A stretch of DNA of 64,000 nt from Limonium bicolor (taxonomy: Eukaryota > Streptophyta > Magnoliopsida > Caryophyllales > Plumbaginaceae), in NCBI GenBank assembly GCA_023374045.1, contig CM041782.1:187444925-187508924 (forward strand). Reading direction: 5' to 3'. A program made the position numbers and the translations under genes. The notes beneath the pieces are model-generated. The model was not told the DNA's origin. It was given only the letters and a program-made list of their open reading frames with translations, and made no database searches. Shown piece by piece: positions 1 to 11,367 of this stretch. The first letter of the stretch is position 1; every line of letters starts with the position of its first letter.

Positions 1-378
1 TTCAATTTTCACTTTAATTTCTTATCGAAAATGTTAAAAATACAAAAAAATTAGAAGTGTGCATTTTGGTAAAACAAACTCGTAAAAAGCCGTAAATAAC
101 CTAAGTAAAGAAAAAACGACCTAGGAGGGGTAACGAAAGTAATTGAACCCTAAATAGTCGAATACCAAGCCCTCAAACCCGAACTCTCCTTTCCTAATTT
201 AATCTAGGTTAAAATTAGGTGACAACTCTAATAGGTTCCAGTGAGCTAACTTAGGCTTTAATAATTATAGTTATATGACTTAGTTATTAAACATAGGTTA
301 TAAGTGGACCTGGAACCCGACCAGATCCTAATCAACCTGAATTAACATAGGATAGTGGTTCAAAAATCGAGGCTCACA
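1..378 (+). repeat. 3' end of the 5' LTR of element C
   Basis: The sequence matches the last part of the C 3' LTR (about 24695-25079) and, less closely, the ends of both B LTRs. It ends in ...ggctcaca, directly before the primer site. The start of this LTR is beyond the window. Confidence 0.9.
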
Positions 379-381
379 GAA

Positions 382-399
382 TGGTGACTCTGCTGGGGA
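382..399 (+). other. Primer binding site of element C (tRNA-Arg type)
   Basis: TGGTGACTCTGCTGGGGA begins 4 bases after the LTR end. It is complementary to the 3' end of plant tRNA-Arg, the primer typical of the Ogre/Tat lineage. It differs by one base from the site of element B (TGGCGACT...). Confidence 0.8.
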
Positions 400-536
400 C
401 AAACTCTTAATATTAACTTGTTTAATTTTCAGAAAGAGGGCTTAACTCGAAAATTGTTTATTTACGGCTTCCATTATGTTGTTTGTTTACTTTCATGCGT
501 AATTTAAATTTCTGTATATGCATCATATGAGAGCGA
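400..536 (+). other. Leader of element C before the insertion of A
   Basis: Untranslated leader, closely similar to 9504-9640 in element B. No open frame. It stops at the target site of element A and resumes at 18145. Confidence 0.8.
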
Positions 537-541
537 GGGTC
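537..541. repeat. Left target-site duplication of element A (gggtc)
   Basis: gggtc immediately precedes the terminal TG of the A LTR and recurs at 18140-18144 just after its other end. Confidence 0.9.
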
Positions 542-836
542 TGTAACGCCCCTAAAACCGGCCTTAGAGTTAGAGGCATTACACACCATGTATTACTACC
601 TAATAACGCAAGGCTCTAAAGATAACACTTGTTATCAAGGCCCGAAATAACGCTTCCATTAACAATAGCAGAACAAGGGTATTAAATACACCAACAAATA
701 AATAGTCCTCAAAACCGAATTAGAAGTCAGAAAGCGTAAGGCCCGAAGGCTACAAACCAAATGATCAAACGTCTAACAAATAGAATAACTACACAGGCAA
801 GACTCCAGAAACTTAAGGTGATCCTCGCTGATCAAT

Positions 837-885
837 CTGCAAAAACAGCAAGAGTAGGGGTATGAGCACACAACTATGCCCAGTA
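837..885 (-). promoter_or_regulatory. Acceptor-like block in the A LTR
   Basis: Read on the minus strand: TACTGGGCATAGTTGTGTG, CTCA, CCCC, a pyrimidine-rich run and TTTTTGCAG. The same layout is in D (29229-29278) and, diverged, in E, G and H. It looks like a 3' splice site. Function is inferred. Confidence 0.45.
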
Positions 886-889
886 AGCA

Positions 890-1290
890 GCGACCGTCAT
901 CAGTGAGGTCGCTCAAAACAATTGAAAACAGAAGAGAAGCAGAGGTTAGTACAAAACCATAGTTCCTAAAACAGTCAGAGCATTTCTGAAATAATCACAG
1001 AATGGAACGCCAGAGTTCCCAGTTCAGAAATAACTAAAGTCCACAAACAGATAGGGGACACAGTACAATGCACACACTCAGATGGGTTGAAGACCCATAG
1101 ATCATAATAGATCTCTCGGCAACGCGAAAATGACCCAGAAGAGTCAAAGGGTTCGTCAACCCCACAAAATAGAAAGGGAATGACCCACACTTAGAACGAT
1201 GTCTAAATGGTATACCTCAGAATAGCTTGACCCAGCCATTGACGTCTCAGAAACAGAGTAAAGTGCCCCAAAACAGAAGGTTTCCCAAGA
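890..1290 (-). repeat. Chain of short stem-loops in the A 3' LTR
   Basis: Several short perfect stems with small loops follow each other. Examples on the plus strand are ATGGGT-tgaag-ACCCAT, AGATC-ataata-GATCT, GGGTT-cgtc-AACCC and GGAAC-gccaga-GTTCC. On the minus strand several are followed by TTCTG-like spacers, as in D. Confidence 0.5.
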
Positions 1291-1425
1291 CAGAAGCAAA
1301 CTTGCATTTAAACATGCCAAAACACTTACAATACAGAAGTAGGGACTTAGAGGACTCCCATGCCGCAAACGGCATTCAAAACGGAGTTCAGACGGAGAAG
1401 TTATACTAAAAACAGTGCGGTGTCC

Positions 1426-1808
1426 GAGCTTGTGTCCGAACGTAAAAGTTCGGACACAAGTCAAGACTCAAAAATCGGATTTTGCCAAGTGTCCGAACTT
1501 GTGTCCGGAGGTCAATGTTCGGACACTAGTCGATTTGAAATCAGATGGAACAGTTTCAGAATGTCCGAACACCGAAGCTCAGACCGATGTTCAGACTCGT
1601 TTACGAGAAAAGTTACGCGAGGTGTCCAAACATATGTCCGGACATACAAGTTCGGACACATGCTGAGAGTTGTAGTCCAGAGCCATCCTCGCACTCTGTC
1701 CGAACATCAACGTTCGGACATATGTTCGGACACAGTTTGAAATTCAGAAGCAAAAGCACCCAAACGCACTGTCCGAACTTCCAACCTCGGACAGATGTTC
1801 GGAAAAAG
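1426..1808. repeat. GTCCG/CGGAC inverted-repeat cluster, A 3' LTR
   Basis: About ten half-sites of the type TGTCCGAAC and GTTCGGACA are arranged as nested and overlapping stem-loops with 5-8 base loops. A stretch of roughly 100 bp with several half-sites is missing from the other A LTR. Confidence 0.8.
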
Positions 1809-2746
1809 CGAAAACAGTAGTTTCCAAAACGAATTCAGAAGGGAAAAACTTGCACAAAAATCAACACCAAATGCCAAATTGACATACACACCAAATCAGA
1901 TTCAAACGTAGTGTACCATAGGGGATTTATCCATTAGAAACTGCCAAACACAATCAGAATCATACCGCAATTCAGACCTAAACCAATGAAACTCCCTATG
2001 GCTGAACTTCCAAACCGAATCAAGCAACCACCTACCTCGATTAGCAAAAGAAATCAACGGACTGAGATAGCAGGCACAATCCACGCAGAGCAACCATCCG
2101 GCATAGACCAAAAGAACTGAATTCCCATAATGACAATCCCAAAATCAGAAACAAAGGGAGAAACCTAGAACTTTGGAAACCTGAAATCTGTCACAAACCT
2201 GAACCAAGAGTGCAGAAGAACCAACAATTCGTAACAGCTCACAGCCCGTGCAGACCACAGATCGACAACAACCCCGCAACCTCTAAATTTAGCAATCCGA
2301 AGTTCCACAAATCAAAGGCATAAGAGGGAAGAACGTAACTGGCTTACGCAAACAGAGAATCCAAACCTGAATGGCGAAGCAGGATTACACAACAGCGAAA
2401 ACCTCCAATTCAATTGCAACTACAGCCTTCACAATTCTCAGCAGAGGGAGGAGGAAGAGAGAGGAGGAAAAACGCTCATTCAAACTTTGAAACTTGCAAC
2501 GCTCCCACGTTTAGAAACTGGCGAGGGGATGACTGATGGTGAAATTAGAAAATAATAAATTAGGAAACCTTTTCCTTATTAATGAGCTAACTTAATTTAC
2601 CTTAATTAATTAGTAGCAATGACTTCCTTTTCCTTGGCTATTAAAGTAATGCCGCTGACGTCCCAGCTGATAGCAAGGAATACATTCCAACTTAGAATAA
2701 CGTTATAACCGGACAGAATATAATGTTACAGATATGGTTTATAACA

Positions 2747-2760
2747 TCACCTCCCCCTTA
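2747..2760 (-). other. Polypurine tract of element A
   Basis: On the minus strand AAGGGGGAGGTGA abuts the TG of the 3' LTR. It is identical to the tract of element D (34205-34217). Confidence 0.85.
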
Positions 2761-2793
2761 AAAGAATTTCGTCCTCGAAATTGACTCACCTTA

Positions 2794-4269
2794 CTAATCG
2801 AAAAGGGAGGGAAACTTGGCATGTAGCTTATCCCTGAGCTCCTAAGTCGCTTCACTCTCTGTCTGATCAGACCACTGGACCTTAACCATGGGCAAGGTCT
2901 TGCTACGAAGTCGACGCACGTCTCTAGCTAAAATGCGGGTAGGCACCGCCTCATAACTGAAATCCTCTCTCAACTGAAGCTGACTGTGGTCGATCACATG
3001 GGATGGATCATGCAGGAACTTCCTTAGCATTGAAACGTGGAAGACACTATGCACCGCTGATAACGAAGGGGGCAAGGCTAAATGGTACGCCACTGGGCCA
3101 ACCCTCTCTAAGATCTCAAATGGGCCTACGAACCTCGGACTAAGCTTCCCACGCTTCCCAAACCGGACAACACCCCTGACTGGAGAAACTTTTAGGAAGA
3201 CATGGACCCGACCTCAAACTCGAGCGGTCTGCGCCTCTGGTCTGCATAGCACTTCTGCCTACTCTAAGCAATAATTAGACGTCCTGAATCATCCTGATCT
3301 TTTCCACTGCTCCCTGCACCAGCTCGGGTCCAACCAAGACCCTCTCCTTCAGATCATCCCAACAGATGGGAGACCTGCACCTCCTACCATACAACGCTTC
3401 AAACGGAGCCATACTAATGCTCGCCTGAAAGCTGTTGTTGTAAGCGAATTCGATCAGGGTTACATGCGGATCCCAACTACCTCCAAAATCTAGTACACAT
3501 GCGAAAAGCATGTCCTCCAGGACCTGATTAGTCCTCTTCGACTGGCCATCCGACTGAGGATGGTAGAGTGAACTGAAAACTAGATTCGTACCCAAGGCCT
3601 TATGCAAACTGCGCCAGAATCTAGATACGAAACGCGGATCGTGATCAGACACTATGGAAGCCAGAACCCCATGAAGCCTCACTATCTCATCAAGATACAA
3701 ACGAGCCAGACGCTCCAAACTAAAAGTCTTCTTCATCGGCAGAAAGTGGGCAGACTTCGTTAGTCGATCAACTATCACCCACACAGCGTCACAGCATGAA
3801 GGAGTCTTAGGCAACCCCATGATAAAGTCCATCCCCACACTCTCCCACTTCCACTCAGGAATGGGGAGGGGCTGAAGCAAACCTGCTGGCCTATGGTGCT
3901 CAGCCTTAATCTGCTGACAGGTCTGGCACTTCGACACGAACTCAAAGATGTCATGCTTCATCCCAGACCACCAGAATGACTCCATGAGATCCCGATACAT
4001 CTTCACCCCTCTTGGGTGAACTGAGTATGGAGCTCCGTGAGCCTCCTGAAGAATCTCTCTACGTAGAACTACATAAGCCGGCACACACACTCGCCCTCTA
4101 AAACGCAGACAACCATCACTAGAGATACTGAAGTCTGAACTCTACTCGGTAGGCAGCCCCTCTCTGATTCGACAAAGCGCTGAATCTGCCTCCTGACCAA
4201 CCCTGATCATGTCTACTAACGAAGACTGAACTTGAAGCGCTGCTATCATATTGGCACTGTCTGGTCTGA
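2794..4269 (-). pseudogene. Element A integrase and chromodomain-like tail (broken)
   Basis: This is the C-terminal third of the polyprotein. From about 4090 down come the zinc-finger region (HGAPYSVHPRGVKMYRDL..., CQTCQQIKAEH) and the DDE integrase core, with VGMDFIMGLP, SIVSDHDPRF and NQVLEDM around the three catalytic acidic positions. The tail ends in RKLRSK/VKVQWS-type sequence, as in group II chromodomains. Integrase would join the cDNA to the host chromosome, and the tail would steer it to chromatin (family knowledge). The core fragment 3275-4090 is open. Then the frame shifts, the C-terminal piece 2842-3093 lies in another frame, and a TAG sits where D has Trp in its EEATWE motif. The final stop is at 2794-2796. 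Confidence 0.85.
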
Positions 4270-5759
4270 CAACCTAAACGCCCATACGTTGTAGCTCTAC
4301 AACTAACCTCTGAACTCCTGTCAAGGCACAAGCTACATCCGGGGCACCTCTCCGACTCAAAGCATCTACCACTACGTTCACTCTACCAGGGTGGTAGAGG
4401 ATCTCCAAGTCGTAGTCATGAAGTAGCTCCAACCACTTCCTCTGTCTCAAATTCAACTCCTTCTGAGTGAACAAATACTTGATACTCTTGTGGTCCATGT
4501 AAACCTTACACGACGCCCCATATAAATAGTGCCTTCAAATCTTCAGCGCAAACACTACGGCTGCCAACTCCAGGTCATGGGTAGGGTACTTCTTCTCATA
4601 GGGCTTCAGCTGTCGAGAGCCATAAGCCACTACCTTACCCTGCTGCATCAAGACACACCCAAGTCCCTTATGGGAATCATCGTAGAAGACCTCGAAGCCC
4701 TCGGTCCCAGATGGCAAAGTCAGAATCGGTGCGGTCGTCAATCTCCTCTTAATCTCCTGAAAGCTCTGCTCGTAAGACTCGCTCCACTCGAACTTAACCT
4801 CCTTCCTCAGCAGACGGGTCAGCGGGGATACAATCTTAGAAAACCCCTCAACAAACTTCTTGTAGTACCCAGCTAACCCAAGGAAGCTACGGATTGCAGC
4901 TACATTTGTGGGCCTCACCCACTCCATCACAGCTCTAATCTTCTCGGGGTCCACCGAGATACCGTCCTTCGAGACTACATGTCCCAAGAACACTACGCGA
5001 TCGAGCCAGAAGTCACACTTCTTCAGCTTAGCATAAAGCTCCCGCTCCTTCAGCGTCTGCAAAACGATCCTCATTGCTCCTCATGCTCCTCTGCGCTCTT
5101 GGAGTACACCAAGATGTCGTCTATAAAGACAACTACAAACTGATCCAAGTAGGGTTTGAAAACCCGGTTCATCATATCCATAAAGACCGGTGGAGCATTA
5201 GTCAACCCAAACGGCGTGAATAGAAACTTGTAATGACCATAACGAGTCCTAAAGGCGGACTTAGGCATGTCCTCGGCCTTAATCCTCAACTGATGATAGC
5301 CCGAACGAAGATCTTTCTTCGAGAAAACTGTGGCAACCGCCAACTGGTCAAACAAATCGTTGATGCGAGGTAGGGGATAGCGATTCTTGATGGTCACCTT
5401 ATTTAGCTCTCTATAATCGATACATAATCTAAAGGTTCCATCCTTCTTCTTCACAAATAGCACTGGCACTCGCCAAGGCGAAACGCTAGGGCAGATGAAG
5501 CCCGTATCTAGCAACTCCTGTAGCAGCACCTTTAGCTCCTTCAGCTCTGTCGGACTCATACGGTAGGGGGCCCTAGAGATGGGCTGAGTCTCTAGCGCCA
5601 AGTCAATCGTGAACTCCACTTCCCTCTCTGGTGGAAGTCCGGGCACATCATCCTGAAAAACCTCAGGGAACTCTCTGATGATCGGGATGCTCTCCAAGCT
5701 AGATCCTTCTCGTACCTCAAGCATATAACATAAAAACCACTGGCAGCCCTTCCTCAAGT
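4270..5759 (-). pseudogene. Element A reverse transcriptase and RNase H (broken)
   Basis: The order on the minus strand is as follows. [13 protein letters not shown] leads into the RT, which has [10 protein letters not shown], the YPLPRIND motif and the catalytic [12 protein letters not shown]. RNase H follows with [15 protein letters not shown] and [10 protein letters not shown] frameshift near 5075 splits the RT just after the FIDD box, and further breaks occur near 4534-4498. The family makes element cDNA from RNA and degrades the RNA template. FIDD is preserved, but no continuous product is possible. One residue of the usual RNase H motif is changed (YDDS; D has YDAS). Confidence 0.87.
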
Positions 5760-6299
5760 AGCTAGCCGCCTGCAACGCTGACACCGAGACAGGCGCACCT
5801 TGAACTGCATTCCCCACAAAGACAAGACGGCTCCCGTCAAGCAGATCAAACACTACACTCCTCGCTGCATAGTCTATGTGGGCATGGTACTCTGCTAGCC
5901 AGTCCATGCCCAAAATGACATCAAAGCAGGCCATCTACATCGGGATGAGGTTAGCACAACTAGTCTTGTCCCGAACTACTACGGGACAAGCTTTACACAC
6001 TGAATCAAGAATACAAGGAGCAATCCCTCCCAAAGGACTACTCACACACAAATCTACATCACTAGGCACAGCAGTCAGCTCAAGTCTACCCAACAAATCA
6101 GAGCAGATAAAGGAGTGCGTAGCTCCATAATCAAACAGGCAAAACACATCATGAGAATGGATCCAGAGGATACCTGAGATGACGCGATCACCAGCACGAT
6201 CACGCTCCCCCGCCATAGCATACACACGGGCCTGAGTCTGTGGCTTCTTCTGGTCGGACTTCTCCCCTACTAGACGCCTAAAGGCACTAAGCAATCCTG
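5760..6299 (-). pseudogene. Element A aspartic protease region (broken)
   Basis: The stretch reads [10 protein letters not shown], then the flap/active-site region FDYGATHSF, and later [19 protein letters not shown]. The retroelement aspartic protease normally carries D-S/T-G-A at its active site. Here the Ser is Tyr (DYGA), which should impair catalysis. The piece is in a different frame from gag (shift between about 6443 and 6381) and from the downstream RNase H region. Confidence 0.8.
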
Positions 6300-7192
6300 T
6301 TCTCCATCGACCCGCACTTGAAACAAGCCCCGGTCTTCTTGTACCACTCCCTACCAGGATGGGAGTGACCACAAGACCCACACTTCACCCCAGCTGACAA
6401 AGATGAAGAAGCTCCCCGACGATCTCCATACGACTACTTCTTCTAAGGAGGAGCAGTCTCCTTCTTCTGAGACTCCTTAGCACGTCTCTTCCCCTTGTGG
6501 TCCTTGCCAGCCTGTCTCCCCTTGATATCACTCTCCACCAGCAAGGCAACGTCCGCCACATCTCTAAAGGTCCGGTGACGAAGAGGTGTCACAACGGACC
6601 TAATATCTGGTCTCAGCCCGCTTTCAAACATCTGGGCCTTCCTGTGCTCATTCGGCTCAGGTGCATTCTACGAAAGAGTCACGAACTTCCTCACGTACTC
6701 CTCGACTGACATATCTCTCCCCTGACGCAGTCGATTATACTCATTGAACTTCTGGTCCTTATATACATCCGAGTAGAACTGCTTGTTGAACTCCAAACAG
6801 AACTGCTCCCAGGTCCAAGGCTGGGGATACTTACCCATCACCATTCGCCACCACTCCTTCGCCTCCCCCTTGAGGAGAAACATGACGAAGTCTACCTTCT
6901 GGTCATCTTCAGGTCCCATCACCCTGAGCATGTCCTCCACCTCAGTAATCCCGTGGCTCGCTTCCTGAGGGTCACCACAGCCGTCAAAGGAAGGCGGCTT
7001 CAGCTTCATAAACTCTTGGAGAGCCCTGACCCGGCCTCCTACAGCATTCGCCCCAGCTGGGCCTGCACCGCCTGCTCCTCCACCAGCTCCCCCAGCAGCA
7101 GCAGCCACCATCTGCATCAACTACGCCACAAACTACTGCACTGCCTCTGCAGCATCTCCCTAACGGGTTAGTGGTGCTCTACGAGGAGGCAT
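6300..7192 (-). pseudogene. Element A gag (broken)
   Basis: The start at 7192 (MPPRRAP...) matches the start of D gag (MPPKRAL...). In-frame stops follow within the first 25 codons, and the main open piece is 6668-7120. That piece has the capsid-type retrotransposon gag domain (ALQEFMKLKPPSFDGCGDPQ, EWWRMVMGKYPQPWTWEQF, RLRQGRDMSVEEYVRKF). The zinc knuckle (ACFKCGS...) lies near 6330 in a shifted frame, preceded by a second Cys pair (KCGSCG). Gag would form the particle that packages element RNA. Confidence 0.87.
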
Positions 7193-7305
7193 TCTGAGAC
7201 AAACAAATCCAAAACTTGTCAGAACTGACTCAAACTTCAAACAACTGCCACAACCGAACCTCACACAAGCAAACATGACCACAGACCCTAAAGAAAGCCA
7301 AAACT

Positions 7306-7318
7306 GGCTCTGATACCA
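7306..7318 (-). other. Primer binding site of element A (tRNA-Met type)
   Basis: On the minus strand TGGTATCAGAGCC lies 5 bases inside the 5' LTR end. This is the initiator-Met tRNA site used by many plant LTR elements. D has TGGTATCAGAG at 29596. Confidence 0.88.
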
Positions 7319-7323
7319 CTATA

Positions 7324-7727
7324 TGTAACGCCCCTAAAACCGGCCTAAGAGTTAGAGGCATTACACGCCGCGTATTACTACCTAATAACGCAAGGCTCTA
7401 AAGATAACACTTGTTATCAAGGCCCGAAATAACGCTTCCATTAACAATAGCAGAACAATGGTATTAAATACACCAACAGATAAATTGTCCTCAAAACTGA
7501 ATTAGAAGTCAGAAAGCGTAAGGCCCGAAGGCAACAAACCAAATGATCAAACATCTAACAAACAGAATAACTACACAGGCAAGACTCCAAAAACTTAAGG
7601 TGATCCTCACTGATCAATCTGAAAAAATAGTAAGAGCAGGGGGATGAGCACACAACTATGCCCAGTAAGCAGCGACCGTCATCAGTGAGGTCACTCAAAA
7701 GAATTGAAAACAGAAGAGAAGCGGAGG
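7324..7727 (-). repeat. 5' LTR of element A, inner piece (interrupted by B)
   Basis: Matches 542-945 of the other A LTR closely. It includes the acceptor-like block (about 7620-7668). It breaks at the target site of B, and the LTR resumes at 16435. Confidence 0.93.
7723..7727. repeat. Left target-site duplication of element B (ggagg)
   Basis: ggagg precedes the TG of the B 5' LTR and is repeated exactly at 16430-16434. Confidence 0.93.
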
Positions 7728-8220
7728 TGTTATACCAAAATTTCAACCCCCCCGGAAGATAGTCTCTACTAATAGACTAGTAGCGAGGGTTCCCAGTTCG
7801 ATCGGCATATTTCAGAGTGCTAGGGACAGCTTAGTCATCTCCAGGGGCATTTTTCATAATTTTTCAAGGCTCTCAAGCCCCCTATAGGCTTTCTCTCTCC
7901 TCCAAATAAGGGACAAATCAATTCAAAATGCTTTGAAATTGTAACCCATGATAGAGGATGACATTTGAAGCATAATGGCGTTGGAATTTTGATTTTTCGA
8001 ATTTCCAATAATTTCCTAGCAATTTCTGATTGAATCTGACGAGAAATTGAATTTAAAAATATTCAAATATCCAAAAAATTCGATTCCACTTTAGAAAAAT
8101 CTTAAATATCATCCTTTACCCATGTGTGAAATTTCATAATCAAATTCCTTTTGGAAGCCCTTGAGCTAAAACGTCGGTAAATCTCGGTTTTTACCGGATT
8201 TTTCTATCTTTAAGGAAGCC

Positions 8221-8228
8221 TATATAAG
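8221..8228 (+). promoter_or_regulatory. TATA box in the B 5' LTR
   Basis: TATATAAGG lies about 490 bp into the LTR, followed by a C/A-rich leader. The same box is at 15187 in the 3' LTR. Element C lacks this part of the LTR. Confidence 0.6.
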
Positions 8229-8794
8229 GAACCTTATCCCATGATCAAATCAGACCCTCAAGAACCCTAGACTCTCAAAGAAGGCAGCCATCTCTTGCTC
8301 TTCACGTTTTGAACCCCAGAGCCACGATCAAACACCGAAATCTCACCAAAATCAACACCAAAAACACATTTTTCAACTCCCACAACATCATCCATCATCA
8401 AACCTCACCAAAACACACCAAAACGTGAAGAACATCAAGAACAACAAGGAGTCAGAAGCTGGGTTCGAAGTTCTTCTGGATCCGCCATCAACGAGGCCTC
8501 CGAAGAATCCCGACGTGAAGAAACACCACGAATCTGAAGGTAAAATAGGTTACAATTCTACTTTTCTAACTCTCCACGACCTTATTAACTCTCTGTCAAA
8601 TTTTGGGTTCAAACTAACCTTTTTACGCTTCTGTATTGCTAATTACTTTTGTTTCTGCCTTGTTACTTGTTCGTCAAGTTTCGTACATAATTCGACTTCA
8701 AACTGCAATCTTTCAATTACTAACGAATTGTATACCTTTTAGGCTACACGTGCATAAATTTTGAGCCGAAAACACCTTCGGGAACCACCATAAA

Positions 8795-9062
8795 ACCCCC
8801 GTCCGTGGGTTGTCCGGGATCTCGGACCTATGGTCCGGGACCACGGACGGGTTTTCGTGGCCACGGACACCCACGGACGGCGGCGGGATTTTAAAATTTT
8901 AAAATTTTAGGTTTTGCTACACTATGTCCGGGCCTACGGACATCCTGTCCGTGGCCCCGGACTTTTCAAATTTTTGTTTTCTGTTTAATTCGACTTTTAT
9001 TTTCACATAGATTAACTAGGGTCCGTGGTTACGGACATTAGGTCCGTGGCTACGGACGGAAA
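8795..9062. repeat. GTCCG/CGGAC inverted-repeat cluster, B 5' LTR
   Basis: Repeated stems such as GTCCGT-ggtt-ACGGAC, GTCCGT-ggct-ACGGAC and GTCCGGG...CGGAC. The 3' LTR copy (15756-16005) lacks a roughly 20-bp unit (gggttttcgtggccacggac) present here. Confidence 0.8.
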
Positions 9063-9485
9063 CAAAATTTGACCTAATTCTGCCTCCAAAACCCTAGTTT
9101 AGGTAATTTCAACTTTCACTTTTATTTTCAGTCAAAAAAAAAAAACACAAAAAAAAACAGAAGCTCGCGCACTTAGGTTAAAACGACTCGTAATAAGCCG
9201 TAATTAAACCAAGTAGAGGAAAAACGACTTCTAGGGGTAATGAAAGTAATTGAACCCTAATTAAGTCGAATATCAAGCCCCCAAACCCGAACTCTCCTTT
9301 CCTAATTTGATCTAGGTTAAAATTAGGTGGCGACTCATAATAGGTTCCAGTGAGCTAGCTTAGGTTTTAATAATCATTGTTATATGACATAGTTATTAAC
9401 TTAGGTTATAAGTGGACCTAAAACCCGGTTAGATCCTAATCAGCTTTAACCAACAGGATAGGGTTTAAAATCGAGGCTCACAGAC

Positions 9486-9503
9486 TGGCGACTCTGCTGG
9501 GGA
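9486..9503 (+). other. Primer binding site of element B (tRNA-Arg type)
   Basis: TGGCGACTCTGCTGGGGA lies 3 bases after the LTR end. It is complementary to the 3' end of plant tRNA-Arg, the Ogre/Tat signature. Confidence 0.85.
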
Positions 9504-10721
9504 CAAACTCTTAATATTAACTTGTTAATTTTAAGAAAGAGGGCTTAACTCGAAAAATGTTTATTTATGGCTTTATTACTTTGTTTGTTTACTTTTGTGC
9601 GCACTTTAATTTCTGCACCTTTGCATCATGTGAGAGCGAGGGTCCATGCAAACCGATTTTACCCGGGACCCGTTTGAGGGTCCCCTGTCAGGGACTCACA
9701 CCTTTTAGGTGATGTGAATAAGCGGGGGAAAAGAGGAGGATGTCGTCTAACCACATCCCCTTAATACCTGGGCCTTAGCCCCAAGCGTTTTCCTGGCAGT
9801 GTCCTTACCTAGCCCATTGTTTGGTCAGTCAAAGACCCGGCCGCAGACGCACACCTTCAGGTGATGTGAAAAAAGTGGGGAAGCCCAAAGAGAATAGCGT
9901 GCAAGCCCTATTCCTTTGTGGCGACCTGGGCCCAAGCCCCAAGCACCTCTCCGGATCGATCCATACCCAAATTGATTTAACCGTCAAGTGAGGACATGTT
10001 GAATTTGTGTGGGCCTTGTTTGCTTGTATGATCGGCCCATTACCCAGCCTAGAGATTGATAGGAACTTCTCCTACATTAACCTAGCCCAACCGAATTGGC
10101 GGCTCTACTTGTTTGTGGCCCAGAGGTCCTGTTTGGTTTAATATGTGAGTCATTCGGGCTTCGGCCCAAAAGCTTAGACTTAGGTGATTTCTCTTCTGGC
10201 CCAATTTGAATTATCCAATTAGTTCTAGGCCCAAAAAAAAGAAATCCACCTGAACTTGAAATAACCCACAAGTTCTGAAAATAAAATCTTTTTCTGCTTA
10301 GCAACCATCTTCTCTGGCCCAAAGAAAGTTAGGCCCATTTGTGATTTAGGGACCATTCCAGCCCATGTGCTTTACTCCAGGCCCAACACATTCCGGCCCA
10401 AGGGCTCATTCTAGTCTAGGTAGACTTCTTATTCGGGCCCTGGTCCAAAACCCTAGATCTAGGTGTTACCTCTCAGGCCCAATCAAAGCCATCTGTTTAC
10501 ATTTCAGTCCAAATTCCAGTTCATAGTCTGAGAGATACTCCAGCCCAAACACCTCATTCTCTGGGTATCCTGGCCCACTTGCTTTCAGCCTAAGTCTGTT
10601 TTGATCTATCTTGTGAAGCGTCATTCTCACCTTAGTATCTTTCAGCCCACTTCCTTTTGTTAGCTAATAATGGACACCTTGGACACAGGTAGACTCAAGT
10701 CCTAAGTGCGGTCCAATCGAC
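9504..10721 (+). other. Leader of element B
   Basis: Non-coding leader of about 1.2 kb with many GGCCCA/GGCCCAA motifs (for example 10385-10600). No supported gene. The same region in C is 18145-19290. Confidence 0.75.
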
Positions 10722-11367
10722 ATGGAAGCCCAGCTCGCAATTTTGGAACAAAAGCACATGGCCACCATTGAAGCCATGGAGCAGAGGCATAGTGCTGCCA
10801 TGGACGCCGTGGAATCTAACTACGTTGCTGTTATCGAAGAGTTGAAAGCAAAGGCTCTTTCCCTCGAGTCCGAACGTCAAGCTCGGGATGAGTTAGTGGA
10901 CAGGCTTCTCAACACCCTTTATGACTGCATTGAAGTTGGCTCCATTAGGGTCCGAGGATCGGAGAGAATGTCAAAGAAATTGCTACAGAACTCAGGAAAG
11001 TGATCAGACAACCAGGAGCAGCAACTTGCATCCAAAGCTGCACCCGTAAGAGAACCAGGCAACATGAGGAGGGCAGTGATCGACAGTCAAGAGGACCTGG
11101 TTGGAGCGTTGGGACAGTAGAACCATCCCGACGAGTTCTCGACAGAGAGAGTTTACAGACATCGGCCGAACACCAAGACAAGCACTTGAGGAGCTTCGAG
11201 GAAGATATCCGATGCAACCGCTCGCCCTGAGGCCAGGAACTACTCATTTGGGGAAGGATCTTAATCAATTTTGTCACTTCCATCAGCTGCCCGGTCACGA
11301 CACTGACCACTGCAGGGCCCTACAACACAGAATCCAGGACCTGATCGACCAAGGGCTCCAATTATAA
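10722..11367 (+). pseudogene. Element B gag relic (Tat/Ogre type)
   Basis: The start MEAQLAILEQKHMATIEAME matches the gag start of C at 19291 (MEAHFAALEQKYMAVFDAME). The first 94 codons form a coiled-coil-rich N-terminus. The frame then shifts near 11000. A later piece ends with the zinc motif FCHFHQLPGHDTDHC followed by RALQHRIQDLIDQG. The C-x2-H-x4-H-x4-C spacing and that tail are typical of Tat-lineage Gag. Compared with C, the central capsid part (LPTLALYNGSSDPQ...) is missing, so B has an internal gag deletion of about 0.6 kb. Such a Gag could not assemble by itself. RNA packaging by a partner is the likely mode (inference). Confidence 0.75.

Larger units (their letters stand above)
542..2746 (-). 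repeat. 3' LTR of element A (2205 bp)
   Basis: Bounded by TG/CA (tgtaacgcccc on the plus strand at 542, ...ataaca at 2746). It matches 7324-7727 plus 16435-18139. The other copy is about 96 bp shorter, mainly because of one deletion in the GTCCG cluster. It contains the shared acceptor-like block (837-885), a stem-loop chain (about 890-1290) and the GTCCG cluster (1426-1808). Confidence 0.93.
7728..9482 (+). repeat. 5' LTR of element B (1755 bp)
   Basis: Starts tgttatacc and ends ...ggctcaca. Nearly identical to 14693-16429. It contains a TATA box (8221-8228), a region rich in ACACC/AAAACC runs, a possible intron (donor GAAG|GTAAAA near 8537, acceptor ...TTTTAG|GCTACA near 8743) and a GTCCG/CGGAC cluster (8795-9062). 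Confidence 0.95.

Noticed and set aside
1360..1820. Several overlapping open frames over the GTCCG cluster of A (and similar ones in D and F)
   Set aside because: They arise from the inverted repeats on both strands, have repetitive low-information products and no start or codon support.
8425..8742. Open frame of about 105 codons in the B LTR, present in both LTRs
   Set aside because: Both copies are identical by descent from insertion, so conservation is no evidence. It spans a likely splice donor and has no family resemblance.
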